Assembly: GCA_032718475.1 (NCBI GenBank)
Contig: JAUCBJ010007777.1
Span: 38,986 to 102,985 of the forward strand
Source: Nemertoderma westbladi
Lineage: Eukaryota > Xenacoelomorpha > Nemertodermatida > Nemertodermatidae
Direction of reading: 5' to 3'
Length of the DNA stretch: 64,000 bases
Of the stretch, positions 12,424 to 22,703 are shown one piece after another; position 1 is the stretch's first letter; each line of letters starts with the position of its first letter. The notes beneath the pieces were generated by a model. That model was not told where the DNA came from and made no database searches. It worked only from the letters and a program-made list of their open reading frames with translations. Both the position numbers and the translations under genes were made by a program.

Positions 12424-13000
12424 ACAGATAATTGTAGGCCGGACTGTTGTCGGATTGTTGTTGGGTTTGGAGAGATTACGGCGTGTGTAGAGTTTGTCCG
12501 ATAGAGTGCCGTTAGTAAGTTGGGGCAGCCATAGCTGTAAGGTCAATCCCCTCTTAAAGAATAAGTCGTACTACCGTGTTAGAACGCATACTAACTAACC
12601 GTTTTGGAATCTGCACATACTGTAGTTTATTTAGGCTTGACAGTATTCTGCCAGCGTTTTGGCCTGTGTTTGTTTGTGTGGTCTGTTCAGGTACCGTAAT
12701 AGTTATTACTCAGATATTTGTAGGCTGGATTGTTGTCTAGCTATTATTAGGTCTGAAGAGATTGCTGCGTGTGTAGAGTTTGTCTGATAAAGTGCCGTTA
12801 GTAAGTTGGGGCAGCCATAGCTGTAAGGTCAATCCCCTCTTAAAGAATAAGTCGTACTACCGTGTTAGAACGCATACTAACTAACCATTTCAGAATCTAC
12901 ACGTACGGTAGTTTATTTAGGCTTGGTGGTAGTCTGCCAGCGTTTTGGTTTGTATTTGTTTGAGTATTCTGTACGGGTAGCGTAATATTTATTATTCAGA
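12424..13000 (+). repeat. about 287-bp tandem duplication with a 96-bp identical core
   Basis: Two copies, from about 12,424 and about 12,711, are diverged at their flanks but identical over 96 bp: 12,505-12,600 and 12,791-12,886, from AGTGCCGTTAGTAAG to CATACTAACTAACC. The identical block amid clearly diverged sequence suggests constraint or local conversion. It lies in the leader upstream of ORF1. Confidence 0.9.
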
Positions 13001-13940
13001 GTTTATGCGATTATTCGCAACATTCATGTCCCCAAGTTTATTCCTACAGTAATTGTGCTTGTTATACATACCGTTATAGTTAAATTAACCCCGGTACTAC
13101 ACGGGCTGCTTGGCGTAGGAAAAGACTGGTGACTTTGTGCTTCGGTCACTCCAGCGGATGCCGTGGTTCTTTTAACTGTTCAAGTATATTTAACTACTGA
13201 TTATTTGTTGTACCAGTACTTGTACCTAATTTAGGGTTTAGTGTACAGTGCTTTCCGAAAGTAATTAGTGTGTAGGCAGTATATTTGTGTTGTAAAGTGG
13301 TTAATAGGCACGCTGGATCTGGTAGTCCGCGGTAATTAACTTCTAGGTAGGAACACTCCGTGATACATAACGTAGTACCTATAGCGATACGGTTATAGGT
13401 CGTCAGGCGGTGGTATTTTCCTATCTGGACAGTGCAATATATTTACTACTACTTATTATTTTCAAATACCGTAGTACCCTGTCTGTTGTAATAACCAGAA
13501 TTCTAACCCTTTGTTAGACTGGTTTGTAGTTTCCCTGTAAAATTACCCTAAAATTTCGTACGTAATATATTTTTGTTGTGTTTAATTAGAGAATTAATCT
13601 CACCCATATCGTAAGTAATTTGTAGTATTAAGTAACTTAAGTAAATTAGAATTATCAGTTTTAGTGTCAAATAAATAGCACTTCACTGAGAGCGCACAGC
13701 TTCTGTGTAGTGACACCCCAGAAATAATAACATTTATTTCAAATATTGACAAACCCCTTTTAAACGGGTATATATCTATTATAAATCAACTCAAACGATT
13801 TATAAATAGTAGGCCTGCCATACAATAACTAGGTCTCAATATCAGTTGGACTACTGCTTAAATAACGGTAATAAAGTAAGTTAAAGTAACCAAGTAACCC
13901 TAAAATATTCAGAAATTCAATTATTCTACAATAATTGACA

Positions 13941-14190
13941 TACCGGTATTTACCATAGGCTTATTATATTTATTTCTATAAATTTGAGCTGAAATTATAC
14001 CGGTACTCTGTAATTAATTCTAGTTCATAATTATACTTATATATACTATCAGTGTAATCTATACCGGTATTCACGATAGGCCTATTATATATTTATATAT
14101 ATTTGTGCTAAATTATATACCGGTACTCTGTGACAAACCTAGTTTACAATACTTATATATACTATAAGTGTATACCGGTATTCTAATATA
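13941..14190. repeat. diverged tandem repeat, about 115 bp, with TACCGGTAT
   Basis: TACCGGTATT recurs at 13,941, 14,062 and 14,173 followed by similar sequence (ATAGGCYTATTATAT, then ATACCGGTACTCTGT), giving two imperfect units just upstream of the ORF1 start. Confidence 0.75.
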
Positions 14191-14289
14191 CTGTAATAAA
14201 TTAACGGTACTAGGCCAACGGTCATACTGAATTACTAGACTTGCTTTAACTGAAACTATAGCAGTAGACATTCAACTGTATAGCTAAAC

Positions 14290-16218
14290 ATGTCTGACAC
14301 TCGGCAAAACCTGTCAGACAGTCTAATCGATACAACCATCTGTGACACAGATAGGAGTGTGGAGCGATTAAGAAAGGAGTTCAGTTCACCTCCTACTGCA
14401 AGAAAGGTTATCCCTCCAGTAGTATCAGACCCTAGGCTAATCCACCATAGGTCCATCATAGGCACTCGGGCCCAGGTCAAATGGAACCAAGAGGCAGCTG
14501 TCTTATCGCAGCAACATCTTGGTCAAGAACCTAGTTCCCAGCGACCCGATAGCTCCAGTAGTTCGGATACTGTAGAGCTGAACCCCGAACGCGGAGTGCA
14601 GATGGCGGCTACAGCATACTCGGACCCCCTTCTCACCCTTCCTGCCGCAGTGCTAACTACTATATTGATTGCGGTGGAGGAACATCAAGCCAACTGGTCG
14701 AGAAATAAGCGAGCGACCCAAGATAATTATGCGGGATACGCCAGGGAAGAATTGATGTCTATTGTCGAGTCACAATGGAACTTTCCCGGACCCGGACTCC
14801 CGTTAGATCTGTCCGAAGCTACTTGGGAAGACATACATAGGATGGGAGTGACTAAAGATACGATGGATCCAGCTGTTTGGAAGAGGTCGGCAGCAGGATA
14901 TGTGCAGGGATTCTTCGGCTCCTTAGAGCGATTAGAAGAACAACTGTTTCGACAATCCCAAGGACCTCAAGAGCAGGAAGAACTGCTATATCAAGTACGC
15001 GAAAGAACCCTACGCATTCGACTAATCCTATCAGCTTTTGAGGAAACTTCCAAAAGAAGACAGGACACGTCGCTGCAGGTTGCTGTCAAGACTTGGTTCC
15101 AGCGGGTAGGTCTCAAAGTTCAGGAAACGGCCCAGTGGAAATCCCAGCTGGCTGAGAGACCAACCTATGAAGAACCAACCGATGCCACCCTTTCTCAAGC
15201 GGAAAGTGAAGTGACAGCAGAGAGACCGCGAACTAGAGACGCTATCGACATTTATCTGTCCGACTATCAGCGATTCCTAGGAGACGAAGAGTTGAGGAGA
15301 CGGCTGTCTGGACTTTCCCCTAATAGTGAAGGAACCAAGCTTGTGTTGGATTCAATCGATGCGGAAATGTTAGCTGCAAACCAAGCTGAATTTGATGAAA
15401 AACTCCGCCTCGCTAGAGTCCGAGAAGAACAAATAAAGAAAAAACGGATAGAGGAAAGAAAGGCAGCAGCAGTAACGGCGGCAGAAGCAGAAGCAGAAAG
15501 AAAAGAAGCAGAAGCAGAAAGAAAGGAAGCAGAAGCAGAAAGAAAAGCAGCGGCGGCAGAAGCAGAAGCAGAAAGAAAAGCAGCGGCGGCAGAAGCAGAA
15601 GCAGAAAGAAAAGCAGCAGTGGCAGAAGAAGAACGGAGAGCGTCTGAGGAGACTATCCAACTGGAGTTGGAAAATTTACAAGAGACGCAAGACCACATAA
15701 ATAAACAGTTAACTGCTAGTCAAATGCAGATGATGAGAAAATCTACTCCCAAGCGCCAGGGATACACATCCTCAGAGGAAGGCGAGACCACCGATCCTGA
15801 AGGCGGAGGAAATAGATCTCATCTAAGCAGGCGTAGAAAAACATCTTACCGTCACAAATTGCCTGATTTGCCCCCAGCTGTTAGAAGACAACTAGCTAGC
15901 ACAGACTTGAGTAGTATAGAACCTACAGACCAAATTATTAAGGTCAAAAGACTCCCTACTATAGTTGATGAGCCTGAAATAATTAGGCCTGTCGTTCCCA
16001 AAGTCACCCCTGTGTTAGAGACCCCTGTACTTCCAGAGCTTAACTCTAAATTCCCTTTACATAGTACTACACTGCCTGTACCCGGTAGAACAGTCAATGA
16101 GAATATCCCTGTCCTGATAGCTGAGAGAGAAATCAAAGATTTGTCTCCCGTCGTCCCACGTCAGGTCGTCAGCCCGCTACAATGTTGGCGACTCCCGCTT
16201 CGGCGGTCGAGTGGGTAG
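14290..16218 (+). CDS. BEL/Pao ORF1: coiled-coil protein upstream of gag, unknown function
   Basis: A 642-codon frame starts at the first good ATG after the leader (MSDTRQNLSDSL). The N-terminal third is mixed Ser/Thr-rich and polar. Residues about 120-310 are helix-rich. Residues about 370-480 form a strongly charged Glu/Lys/Arg/Ala stretch built partly from 11-residue repeats (33-bp DNA repeats at 15,543, 15,576 and 15,609; AEAEAERKAAA), a probable single helix or coiled coil. The C-terminus is basic (SRRRKTSYRHK) and then Pro/Val-rich. It overlaps the start of ORF2 by 37 nt in a different frame. Typical BEL/Pao elements have no such separate ORF. It may be a second structural protein, or the N-terminal half of Gag joined to ORF2 by frameshifting. 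No domain was recognised. Confidence 0.85.
   Translation: MSDTRQNLSDSLIDTTICDTDRSVERLRKEFSSPPTARKVIPPVVSDPRLIHHRSIIGTRAQVKWNQEAAVLSQQHLGQEPSSQRPDSSSSSDTVELNPERGVQMAATAYSDPLLTLPAAVLTTILIAVEEHQANWSRNKRATQDNYAGYAREELMSIVESQWNFPGPGLPLDLSEATWEDIHRMGVTKDTMDPAVWKRSAAGYVQGFFGSLERLEEQLFRQSQGPQEQEELLYQVRERTLRIRLILSAFEETSKRRQDTSLQVAVKTWFQRVGLKVQETAQWKSQLAERPTYEEPTDATLSQAESEVTAERPRTRDAIDIYLSDYQRFLGDEELRRRLSGLSPNSEGTKLVLDSIDAEMLAANQAEFDEKLRLARVREEQIKKKRIEERKAAAVTAAEAEAERKEAEAERKEAEAERKAAAAEAEAERKAAAAEAEAERKAAVAEEERRASEETIQLELENLQETQDHINKQLTASQMQMMRKSTPKRQGYTSSEEGETTDPEGGGNRSHLSRRRKTSYRHKLPDLPPAVRRQLASTDLSSIEPTDQIIKVKRLPTIVDEPEIIRPVVPKVTPVLETPVLPELNSKFPLHSTTLPVPGRTVNENIPVLIAEREIKDLSPVVPRQVVSPLQCWRLPLRRSSG
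15456..15626 (+). repeat. in-frame 33-bp and smaller repeats within ORF1
   Basis: Purine-rich GCAGAAGCAGAAAGAAAAGC units; the clearest copies are spaced 33 bp (AAAAGCAG at 15,543, 15,576 and 15,609), with shorter GCAGAAGCAGAAAG units before them. All keep the reading frame. Length variation here would change the helix length. Confidence 0.85.
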
Positions 16219-18977
16219 AGGAGGGACGGCGGGGGATGAATCTCCTGCTCGGACAGATGCAGGAGACTGTCCACCAACTTAAGGGAACAGTAAGGGAAGG
16301 TAGAGCAGAGTTGCAAGAAGTGCAGCAAAGTATCGCACTAGAACGCGACAAATTAGTCAACATACAAAAGGGCATACCAATACCCCCAGTAACATTGTGT
16401 CAACCTGTTAGGTCTGAAGTATTACATGCGCAAGGTGTGGAGCCTACACGCATCTATACTGCTAGTGAAGTAGAAACTCCTATAGCAAACCCTATTAAGG
16501 GTGATTATGGACCTGTTGTCAATGATATTCCCTATAGACCTGATAATGATCCGAGAAATTTATATACCGATAATTCGATATTAAATAACACGATGGCCCA
16601 AGAAAGCTTTACGCGTCAGATGGCTAGAACAGAAGCCCGCCAAGCGGTCAAAGTGGGAGAGATCGTCAAATTCAATGGAGATGAGATGAAGTGGTTACCT
16701 TTCAACGAATATTACAAAGACAGCATACAGAACTCTGTGCTATCTAACGGAGAGAAACTTAGGTTCCTCATCAAGTGTTTGGAAGGACCTCCCAAGTTAA
16801 TGGCATTAAAGTTTATTGGACATCCAGAAGGATTAAGACAAGTTTGGGATACATTAAACATCAGGTATGGTAACAAGGATAACATAGCTAAGTATTTGTA
16901 TGCAAAATTAGTAGCCCCCCGACACTTCCTTAGTAGCGGGATTATAGAGTTTTCCGATGAGATTCAAGAGATCTGTATACAACTGGACTGGTTAGGTAAG
17001 TCGCATGAATATCAGAGTTCCATGGTTATTGGAGCCGTAGTCTCTACTTTACCAAAGGATGGCGTATGTACACGCTGGGACAAGAAAGTGTTGTACATGA
17101 ATGAACAACAACGACGAAGTCCTACCATGGCTGATCTCATGTCCTTCTTAGATGGTGAAGTAAAACTACAACTCATCAAGCAGTCCAGAGAGAAAACATC
17201 GGAAAATAAGGTAAGTGAAAAACCCGCTTCTAGGAGAAGGGTAACACCGGTGTGTTACACTGACGACGGCGAAAGCCAAGCTTCTCAAGAAGAGGACAGC
17301 GGGAAAGACACCGAGCGATCTTACTATATTGACAAAACCTCAAAAGATGTAAGTAAATACAAAGCTCGAAACAACGATAGGAGAGAACAGGTTGCCAAGA
17401 CCCCTCCTCAGTCTCCTAACAGAATGCACCGAAGAAAACCCGAAGAAAAAACGAGAGTGCATCAAGTTACCCAAGGTAAAGTGAGTAACATAAAACCTAA
17501 CTGTGCGCTGTGCGACGGGACCCACCGTTTGAGTGCGTGTGCTGAATTTCTAAAGAAATCCCTTATAGACAGACGTACAGTCGTGTGGGACAAGCGGTTA
17601 TGCTATAATTGCCTCAGACCAGGACACCAACGGCGAACCTGTTACTCCGACATAAAGTGTGCAAAGTGTAGCGCGAAACATCACATCTTGTTACACAGTG
17701 AGTTCGAACGAGACAAACAGAGTCAGGTAAGTGAGCCCGAACTACATGTCCAATTCAGTGATGTGAACGACACTGATCAAGAATCTGAGATGGAAGGATT
17801 CTATACTGACGAATTCTCCGACGCCAATGAATCCTGTTATCTAATCAATACCGCAGTGTATCGAGCACTTACTTATGAAAAGGACACCAACAATGAGTTT
17901 TCCCCAACTACTTTTGCCAAACAACCCTCTTGGAAAGCTCCAACTTCCAATGTAGGAATCAGAGAATTTCCTGTAGTGCAGGTAAGAGTTCACGGTCTTA
18001 ACAAAAGTTACATAGTGAACGCCCTCCTTGACTCCGGCAGCACAGGAACATTCATCGATCAAGAATTAGCCGAGGATATCTTTGCTGGACAACCCAAATT
18101 CCGGACTAAATTGAATATGTCAGGAATTATGCAGGTTTGGAAATCTACCCTAACGGCAGATTACTATGTAGGTGTGTTGTCCACCCCCCAGGATAAGTTA
18201 GGAACACAAGGTATAAGGTCGGTAAAAATGGTGGCTATAAAGAACTTCGCCACTACTCAAGCAGACCTTTATAATTGGGACGAGGATGAGAGCATCCAAC
18301 ATCTTAAGATACCTCGATTCCAGACAGATTATCCTGGAGTGCAAATACTCATCGGCCAAAACGCGCACGAGGCGCTCGAGACATTGGAGAAACGGCCTGC
18401 TCAACCACAGCCACTGCAAACCTATGCGGTAAGAACTAGAGTAGGTTGGTACTTTACTGGCCCTTCCCGCAGGACTCTCGCAGAGAGAATGCCACAAGAA
18501 CAAACATACCAGGTAAACGATTGGGAAGTAGAGAGCAGTGAGGTGGACGAACAAACTGAGGGAACACCATACTCCTCAGATAATGACGACATCTACCAAC
18601 TCTTCGATGAAGAGAACACAATCGACCTACTTACAGAAAACCAAACCTGGAAAAATCAGGTGAACCTATGTCAACTGATTCGCCCATCGGAACCCATCGC
18701 TTACAATGACGAACTAAACGATGAGATAGAGCGTTACAACGCTAGAACTCGGGACGAACTAGCTGTACGGTTCTTTACTCAGGAACTAGTGGAGCCCAAT
18801 TCATATGATAAGGCTCTATCGATAGAAGAAGAGAGAGCCAAGCAAATCCAGGAAACCACTACACGTTTTTTAAAAGAACAAGGTCGATATGAAATCGGCC
18901 TACCATTTCGAAAACGAGAACCTAGATTTATAAATAACAGACCCTTGGCAGAGAAAAGAATCGATCAATTACATTGA
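16182..18977 (+). CDS. BEL/Pao ORF2: Gag, zinc knuckles, aspartic protease, N-terminus of RT
   Basis: 931 codons. Residues about 10-70 are a predicted helix (MNLLLGQMQETVHQLKG). Residues about 160-345 match the BEL/Pao gag domain (DUF1759 type: KFNGDEMKWLPFNEYY, LRFLIKCLEGPPKLMAL, WDTLNIRYGN). Residues 441-504 carry zinc knuckles CALCDGTHRLSAC, CYNCLRPGHQRRTC and CAKCSAKHHILLH, which would bind genomic RNA. An aspartic protease (peptidase A17/DUF1758 type) has its DSGST active site at residues 617-621. The C-terminus is the start of the RT region (GRYEIGLPFRKREPRFINNR) and breaks at a TGA at 18,975-18,977. The next frame, ORF3, is in phase and continues the same domain. The start ATG overlaps ORF1 by 37 nt. 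Confidence 0.92.
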   Translation: MLATPASAVEWVEEGRRGMNLLLGQMQETVHQLKGTVREGRAELQEVQQSIALERDKLVNIQKGIPIPPVTLCQPVRSEVLHAQGVEPTRIYTASEVETPIANPIKGDYGPVVNDIPYRPDNDPRNLYTDNSILNNTMAQESFTRQMARTEARQAVKVGEIVKFNGDEMKWLPFNEYYKDSIQNSVLSNGEKLRFLIKCLEGPPKLMALKFIGHPEGLRQVWDTLNIRYGNKDNIAKYLYAKLVAPRHFLSSGIIEFSDEIQEICIQLDWLGKSHEYQSSMVIGAVVSTLPKDGVCTRWDKKVLYMNEQQRRSPTMADLMSFLDGEVKLQLIKQSREKTSENKVSEKPASRRRVTPVCYTDDGESQASQEEDSGKDTERSYYIDKTSKDVSKYKARNNDRREQVAKTPPQSPNRMHRRKPEEKTRVHQVTQGKVSNIKPNCALCDGTHRLSACAEFLKKSLIDRRTVVWDKRLCYNCLRPGHQRRTCYSDIKCAKCSAKHHILLHSEFERDKQSQVSEPELHVQFSDVNDTDQESEMEGFYTDEFSDANESCYLINTAVYRALTYEKDTNNEFSPTTFAKQPSWKAPTSNVGIREFPVVQVRVHGLNKSYIVNALLDSGSTGTFIDQELAEDIFAGQPKFRTKLNMSGIMQVWKSTLTADYYVGVLSTPQDKLGTQGIRSVKMVAIKNFATTQADLYNWDEDESIQHLKIPRFQTDYPGVQILIGQNAHEALETLEKRPAQPQPLQTYAVRTRVGWYFTGPSRRTLAERMPQEQTYQVNDWEVESSEVDEQTEGTPYSSDNDDIYQLFDEENTIDLLTENQTWKNQVNLCQLIRPSEPIAYNDELNDEIERYNARTRDELAVRFFTQELVEPNSYDKALSIEEERAKQIQETTTRFLKEQGRYEIGLPFRKREPRFINNRPLAEKRIDQLH
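18975..18977 (+). other. in-frame TGA separating ORF2 and ORF3 inside the RT domain
   Basis: The frame reads I-D-Q-L-H-TGA-R-L-T-A-N and is open on both sides. In BEL/Pao proteins the position is normally arginine within a conserved LxRRL stretch, so CGA to TGA (a CpG transition) explains it simply. The base following the stop is C, a context that can favour readthrough, so recoding cannot be excluded. Which is right cannot be told from one copy. Confidence 0.85.
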
Positions 18978-19007
18978 CGCCTTACAGCTAATGCTTCAGC
19001 GAAAGAA

Positions 19008-22000
19008 ATGTACCAAACTCAGCTGAAGAAATTTATAACAAAGGGATACGCGGAGAGAGTACCGGAAGGAACACCAGTGACTGAGAGAACGTATTACTTA
19101 ACACATCATTACGTTCCCAAACCCGGTAAACCACACGAAGTACGAGTCGTATTCGATGGCTCCGCACTATATATGGGCCAATCCCTCAATTCAGAGTTGT
19201 TATCAGGACCCAACTTACTCCAATCTTTGTTGGGAATACTTTTAAGATTAAGACAATATTCCATCGCATTCGCCTCCGATATAGAAGGAATGTTCTTACA
19301 AGTCAAGGTGCTGGATAGAGATAGAGACAGCCTGAGATTTCTGTGGTGGCCTGAAGGAGACCTCAACCAGAAACCGGTAGAGTACTGGATGACCATCCAG
19401 GCTTTCGGGATCATATCAAGCCCTTCCAACGCCTGCTCCGTGGTTCGGACCACTGCGAATGACAACCGGGACGCCTTCTCAAAAGAGGTGATAGACAACA
19501 TAAAACGTAATATATACATGGACGACAATTTAAGGTCCCTTCCATCAGTAGAAGAAGCCATAGCTGTCGCGAAAGGAACGGTAGAGTGTTTAAAAAGAGG
19601 TGGATTTCGACTGACGAAATTCACTAGCAACTCCCGTGAGTTTCTGGAAGCCATACCGGTAGAAGACCGAGGAGCGAAAGACCTAGACTTAATAAAGGAC
19701 GAGCTTCCTGAAACCAAGACACTAGGCTTGAAGTGGGACACTGAAAGAGACATCCTGTTTTTTCAGTTAAAACAGCGAGATAATCCAGTCCGGACCAAAC
19801 GGATTTGTTTAAGTATCCTGAGCACTTATTTCGACCCATTGGGATTTATTAGCCCGGTTATATTGATTGCTCGGAGTTTAGTACAACAAATGTGGCTTGA
19901 AAACCACTCATGGGACGATCCGCTTAAGGGAGAATTGTTAAAGAAATGGATGAAATGGGAAGATTCTCTACCTGCCATCGAGAACTTTATAATTTCCCGT
20001 GCATATTTTGGCCATGTTCTTCCTACGTATTCCTATCAACTCCATGTGTTTGGAGACGCTAGCGACATGGGAATAGGTATAGTTGCATATCTGCGAGTCG
20101 AAACTCCGGATGGAATCAAAGTCGCCTTGGTTACATCTAAGGCATTGATTAACAACAAGTTAAAGGTTCCTCGAGCGGAGTTAAAGGCGGCTTTATACGC
20201 TACAGCCATCGGCCGGAACGTAACGGAACAAATCGACTATCCACTGGAGAAAACGGTTTATTGGACCGACGCTTTACTCGTGTTGGAGTATCTAACCAAT
20301 GAAGTCTGTCAGTTCAGTGTTTTTGTTACTAACAGAGTAGCTATTATTCTTAGTCGCACAAAGATAGATCAATGGAGACATTGCCCTGGTACGATTAATC
20401 CAGCCGATATCGCCTCCAGGGGAGCAACTCCACAGGAACTGATAGATACTCCAGATTGGTTGGGTGGACCCGACTTCCTGAGCAAGGAAGAGGATGAATG
20501 GCCCCCTCACCTTACTACGGCGGAAATTAGACAAGCCAAGGGAGCGGAGACAGTTAAACCTAAAACCCGGGCGAGTAAATCGAAGTTATTTAAACCGACT
20601 ATCGATCTATCTGTATTACATGCTTCCGGAAACGATGCTTCGGATCCACAATCCCTCGCCACAAATAAATCTGTTGTGGAAATTAGAGATAGAGATTGGA
20701 AATCTGGAATACCAGACGTCTCGCAAGGAATCTCACCCCTGCTGCAGAGAGCAATGCATCACTACAGTTCCTGGAATCGGCTCTGTAAAGCCGTCACATA
20801 TTTAAGGAGATGTTTTCATCATCACTACTCCAGGATGAAGACCATTAGTGATACCGCTCCATTGACATCTGCGCAAGTTCATGTTATTAAAGATCTACCA
20901 AAGTATAAGATATCCGACCGGTTTCTAAAGGAGAAACTTAGCTACCAGGAGCATGAAGAAACTAATAAGCAGATACTGAGACTCCTGCAATGCTATGAGG
21001 ATTCCGAAAAGTATTTCCTGTTGTTGAGAAATCCGCAGATGCGCTTAAGGGATCGATTCTCGAGCACAATGATAGATGGGTTAATACGTGTTGGAGGAAG
21101 ACTCACCAATGCGCCATTATCCTTTGACACTAAATTCCCCATACTCATTAGAAATCTTGAAGTACAAATCAAGATGATTGTAGATGTTCACAGTAAACTT
21201 TATCATGCTGGTAGAGAACGAGTTCTTAGCGAAATTCGAACTCGCTATTACTTTCATAAACCTCGTAGAGCTCTGAACCAAGTTCTTAGAAACTGCATAC
21301 CCTGTAGGAAAGCATTCAGTAGGCCTTTAACACAGCGAGAGGCAGAATTACCTAGGGAACGAGTAAGCTTCTATGAACCACCTTTTACTAATACTGGTGT
21401 AGATTTATTTGGCCCTATTGAAGTATATCGTGCTAGGACTATAGTCAAGAGATGGTGTGTCATCTTCGTGTGCATGACTTGTAGAGCCATCCATCTCGAT
21501 ATGGTGAACGATCTATCTACCAACAGCTTCGTCTTAAGTTTACGACGACAGATCGCTCGCTTCGGGACGAGTAATACCATGAGATCGGATAAGGGAACGA
21601 ACTTCATTGGTGCCAACAACGAAATACAGGCTTACGTGAAGGACTGGAACCAAAGACAGGTGGACGACCAGCTAAGGATAACAGCGTCTAGCTGGACCTT
21701 CAACGCCGCCGACGCCCCTTGGTGGGGAGGAAGTTGGGAGAGATTAATTCGAAGTGTCAAAACCGCATTTCACTTTATAGTGCCATGCCGCGCGTATCTC
21801 ACCGACGAACTTTTGCGGACATTAATGGAGGAAATCGCTGCCTATCTCAACGAGAGACCGCTTATGCCAGTCTCATCGAGTCCCGATTCCCTGGAAGCGC
21901 TAACACCCGCGCACTTCCTACTGAAGAAACCTGTAGCCATGCTCCCACGATCGGAGATTGCCGACGGAGACGAATACTGCCGTCGAACTTGGCAACTTAT

Positions 22001-22400
22001 GCAGTTGCTATCCCGTCGTTTCGCTGACCATTTCGAGAAACATTATCTGCCCACGCTACAACTTCGAACTAAGTGGTTTGCGCAGCAAGAAAACGTCAGC
22101 GCCGGAGATATGGTGCTTATTGTAGATCCAGACCTCCCACGTAAACGGTGGCAGACAGGTCGTATCATCGAGACCCACATCTCGGATGATGGTTTAGTAC
22201 GCTCGGTAGAACTCGTCGTCATGCGGCGTAACTTCAAGAAGCCAGGCATAATCTTTGAGACGCAACAACTCAATCGCCCAGTTGGTCGTTTATGTTTACT
22301 GGAAAGAGACAGAGAACTCTCCGGAAACTATGGAAGGCAAGACACTCTTCCCACGACCACCTCCCTAATTCCTCAAACATCTAGGGACTCCCTCACGTGA
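19008..22400 (+). CDS. BEL/Pao ORF3: RT, RNase H and integrase
   Basis: 1,130 codons from the first internal ATG; the domain really starts upstream, through the TGA at 18,975. RT palm: ASDIEGMFLQV and the catalytic YMDD at residues 170-173. RNase H: DASDMGIG from residue 350, then RAELKAALYA, TDALLVLEYL and NPADIASRG, the full acidic set. Integrase: zinc-binding H728-x4-H733 and C763-x2-C766, then catalytic D799 (GVDLFGP), D861 (RSDKGTNFIG) and E911 (GGSWERLIRS), then a C-terminal module (RKRWQTGRIIET, DDGLVRSVELVV) typical of BEL/Pao. All catalytic residues are kept and there is no internal stop, so apart from the TGA the enzyme looks functional. It reverse-transcribes and integrates the element. 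Confidence 0.93.
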   Translation: MYQTQLKKFITKGYAERVPEGTPVTERTYYLTHHYVPKPGKPHEVRVVFDGSALYMGQSLNSELLSGPNLLQSLLGILLRLRQYSIAFASDIEGMFLQVKVLDRDRDSLRFLWWPEGDLNQKPVEYWMTIQAFGIISSPSNACSVVRTTANDNRDAFSKEVIDNIKRNIYMDDNLRSLPSVEEAIAVAKGTVECLKRGGFRLTKFTSNSREFLEAIPVEDRGAKDLDLIKDELPETKTLGLKWDTERDILFFQLKQRDNPVRTKRICLSILSTYFDPLGFISPVILIARSLVQQMWLENHSWDDPLKGELLKKWMKWEDSLPAIENFIISRAYFGHVLPTYSYQLHVFGDASDMGIGIVAYLRVETPDGIKVALVTSKALINNKLKVPRAELKAALYATAIGRNVTEQIDYPLEKTVYWTDALLVLEYLTNEVCQFSVFVTNRVAIILSRTKIDQWRHCPGTINPADIASRGATPQELIDTPDWLGGPDFLSKEEDEWPPHLTTAEIRQAKGAETVKPKTRASKSKLFKPTIDLSVLHASGNDASDPQSLATNKSVVEIRDRDWKSGIPDVSQGISPLLQRAMHHYSSWNRLCKAVTYLRRCFHHHYSRMKTISDTAPLTSAQVHVIKDLPKYKISDRFLKEKLSYQEHEETNKQILRLLQCYEDSEKYFLLLRNPQMRLRDRFSSTMIDGLIRVGGRLTNAPLSFDTKFPILIRNLEVQIKMIVDVHSKLYHAGRERVLSEIRTRYYFHKPRRALNQVLRNCIPCRKAFSRPLTQREAELPRERVSFYEPPFTNTGVDLFGPIEVYRARTIVKRWCVIFVCMTCRAIHLDMVNDLSTNSFVLSLRRQIARFGTSNTMRSDKGTNFIGANNEIQAYVKDWNQRQVDDQLRITASSWTFNAADAPWWGGSWERLIRSVKTAFHFIVPCRAYLTDELLRTLMEEIAAYLNERPLMPVSSSPDSLEALTPAHFLLKKPVAMLPRSEIADGDEYCRRTWQLMQLLSRRFADHFEKHYLPTLQLRTKWFAQQENVSAGDMVLIVDPDLPRKRWQTGRIIETHISDDGLVRSVELVVMRRNFKKPGIIFETQQLNRPVGRLCLLERDRELSGNYGRQDTLPTTTSLIPQTSRDSLT

Positions 22401-22697
22401 TACGTCTGGAGTGGGTGTATGACTATATTGTTTTATCTATTTTATTATATTTTTATATGCGAACTTTATTATGTATTTTATTATAATCGTTTTTATTCAA
22501 TTTTATTTAGTAGAATGATATTTTAGTGATTATTTAGTAGATTAGTGCAATATATTAGTGTTTATTACGTACGTAATTACCTATAATATATATTTAGTGC
22601 GACGGCGAGAAATAATTTTTTCTCTTTCCTTACTGTCCGTATCATATTGTAAATACGTGGCTACAGTAAGATGAAATGTCCGTACTTCTTAAAGTAC

Positions 22698-22703
22698 AAT
22701 AAA
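22698..22703 (+). promoter_or_regulatory. canonical polyadenylation hexamer after pol
   Basis: AATAAA lies about 300 nt downstream of the ORF3 stop. If used, it would end the gag-pol transcript before ORF4. AATAAA is common in AT-rich DNA, so use is unproven. Confidence 0.35.

Larger units (their letters stand above)
12062..14289 (+). other. 2.2-kb untranslated leader of BEL/Pao element
   Basis: No long frame. It contains three independent tandem duplications listed separately (12,131-12,254, 12,424-13,000 and 13,941-14,190). Such a long leader is unusual for a retroelement and could hold packaging, dimerisation, splicing or internal-initiation signals, but none is recognised by sequence. 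Confidence 0.7.

Noticed and set aside
15267-15698. Long minus-strand Ser/Ala/Phe-rich frames opposite ORF1
   Set aside because: Shadow frames of the GCAGAAGCAGAAAG repeat in ORF1; extreme composition, no independent support.
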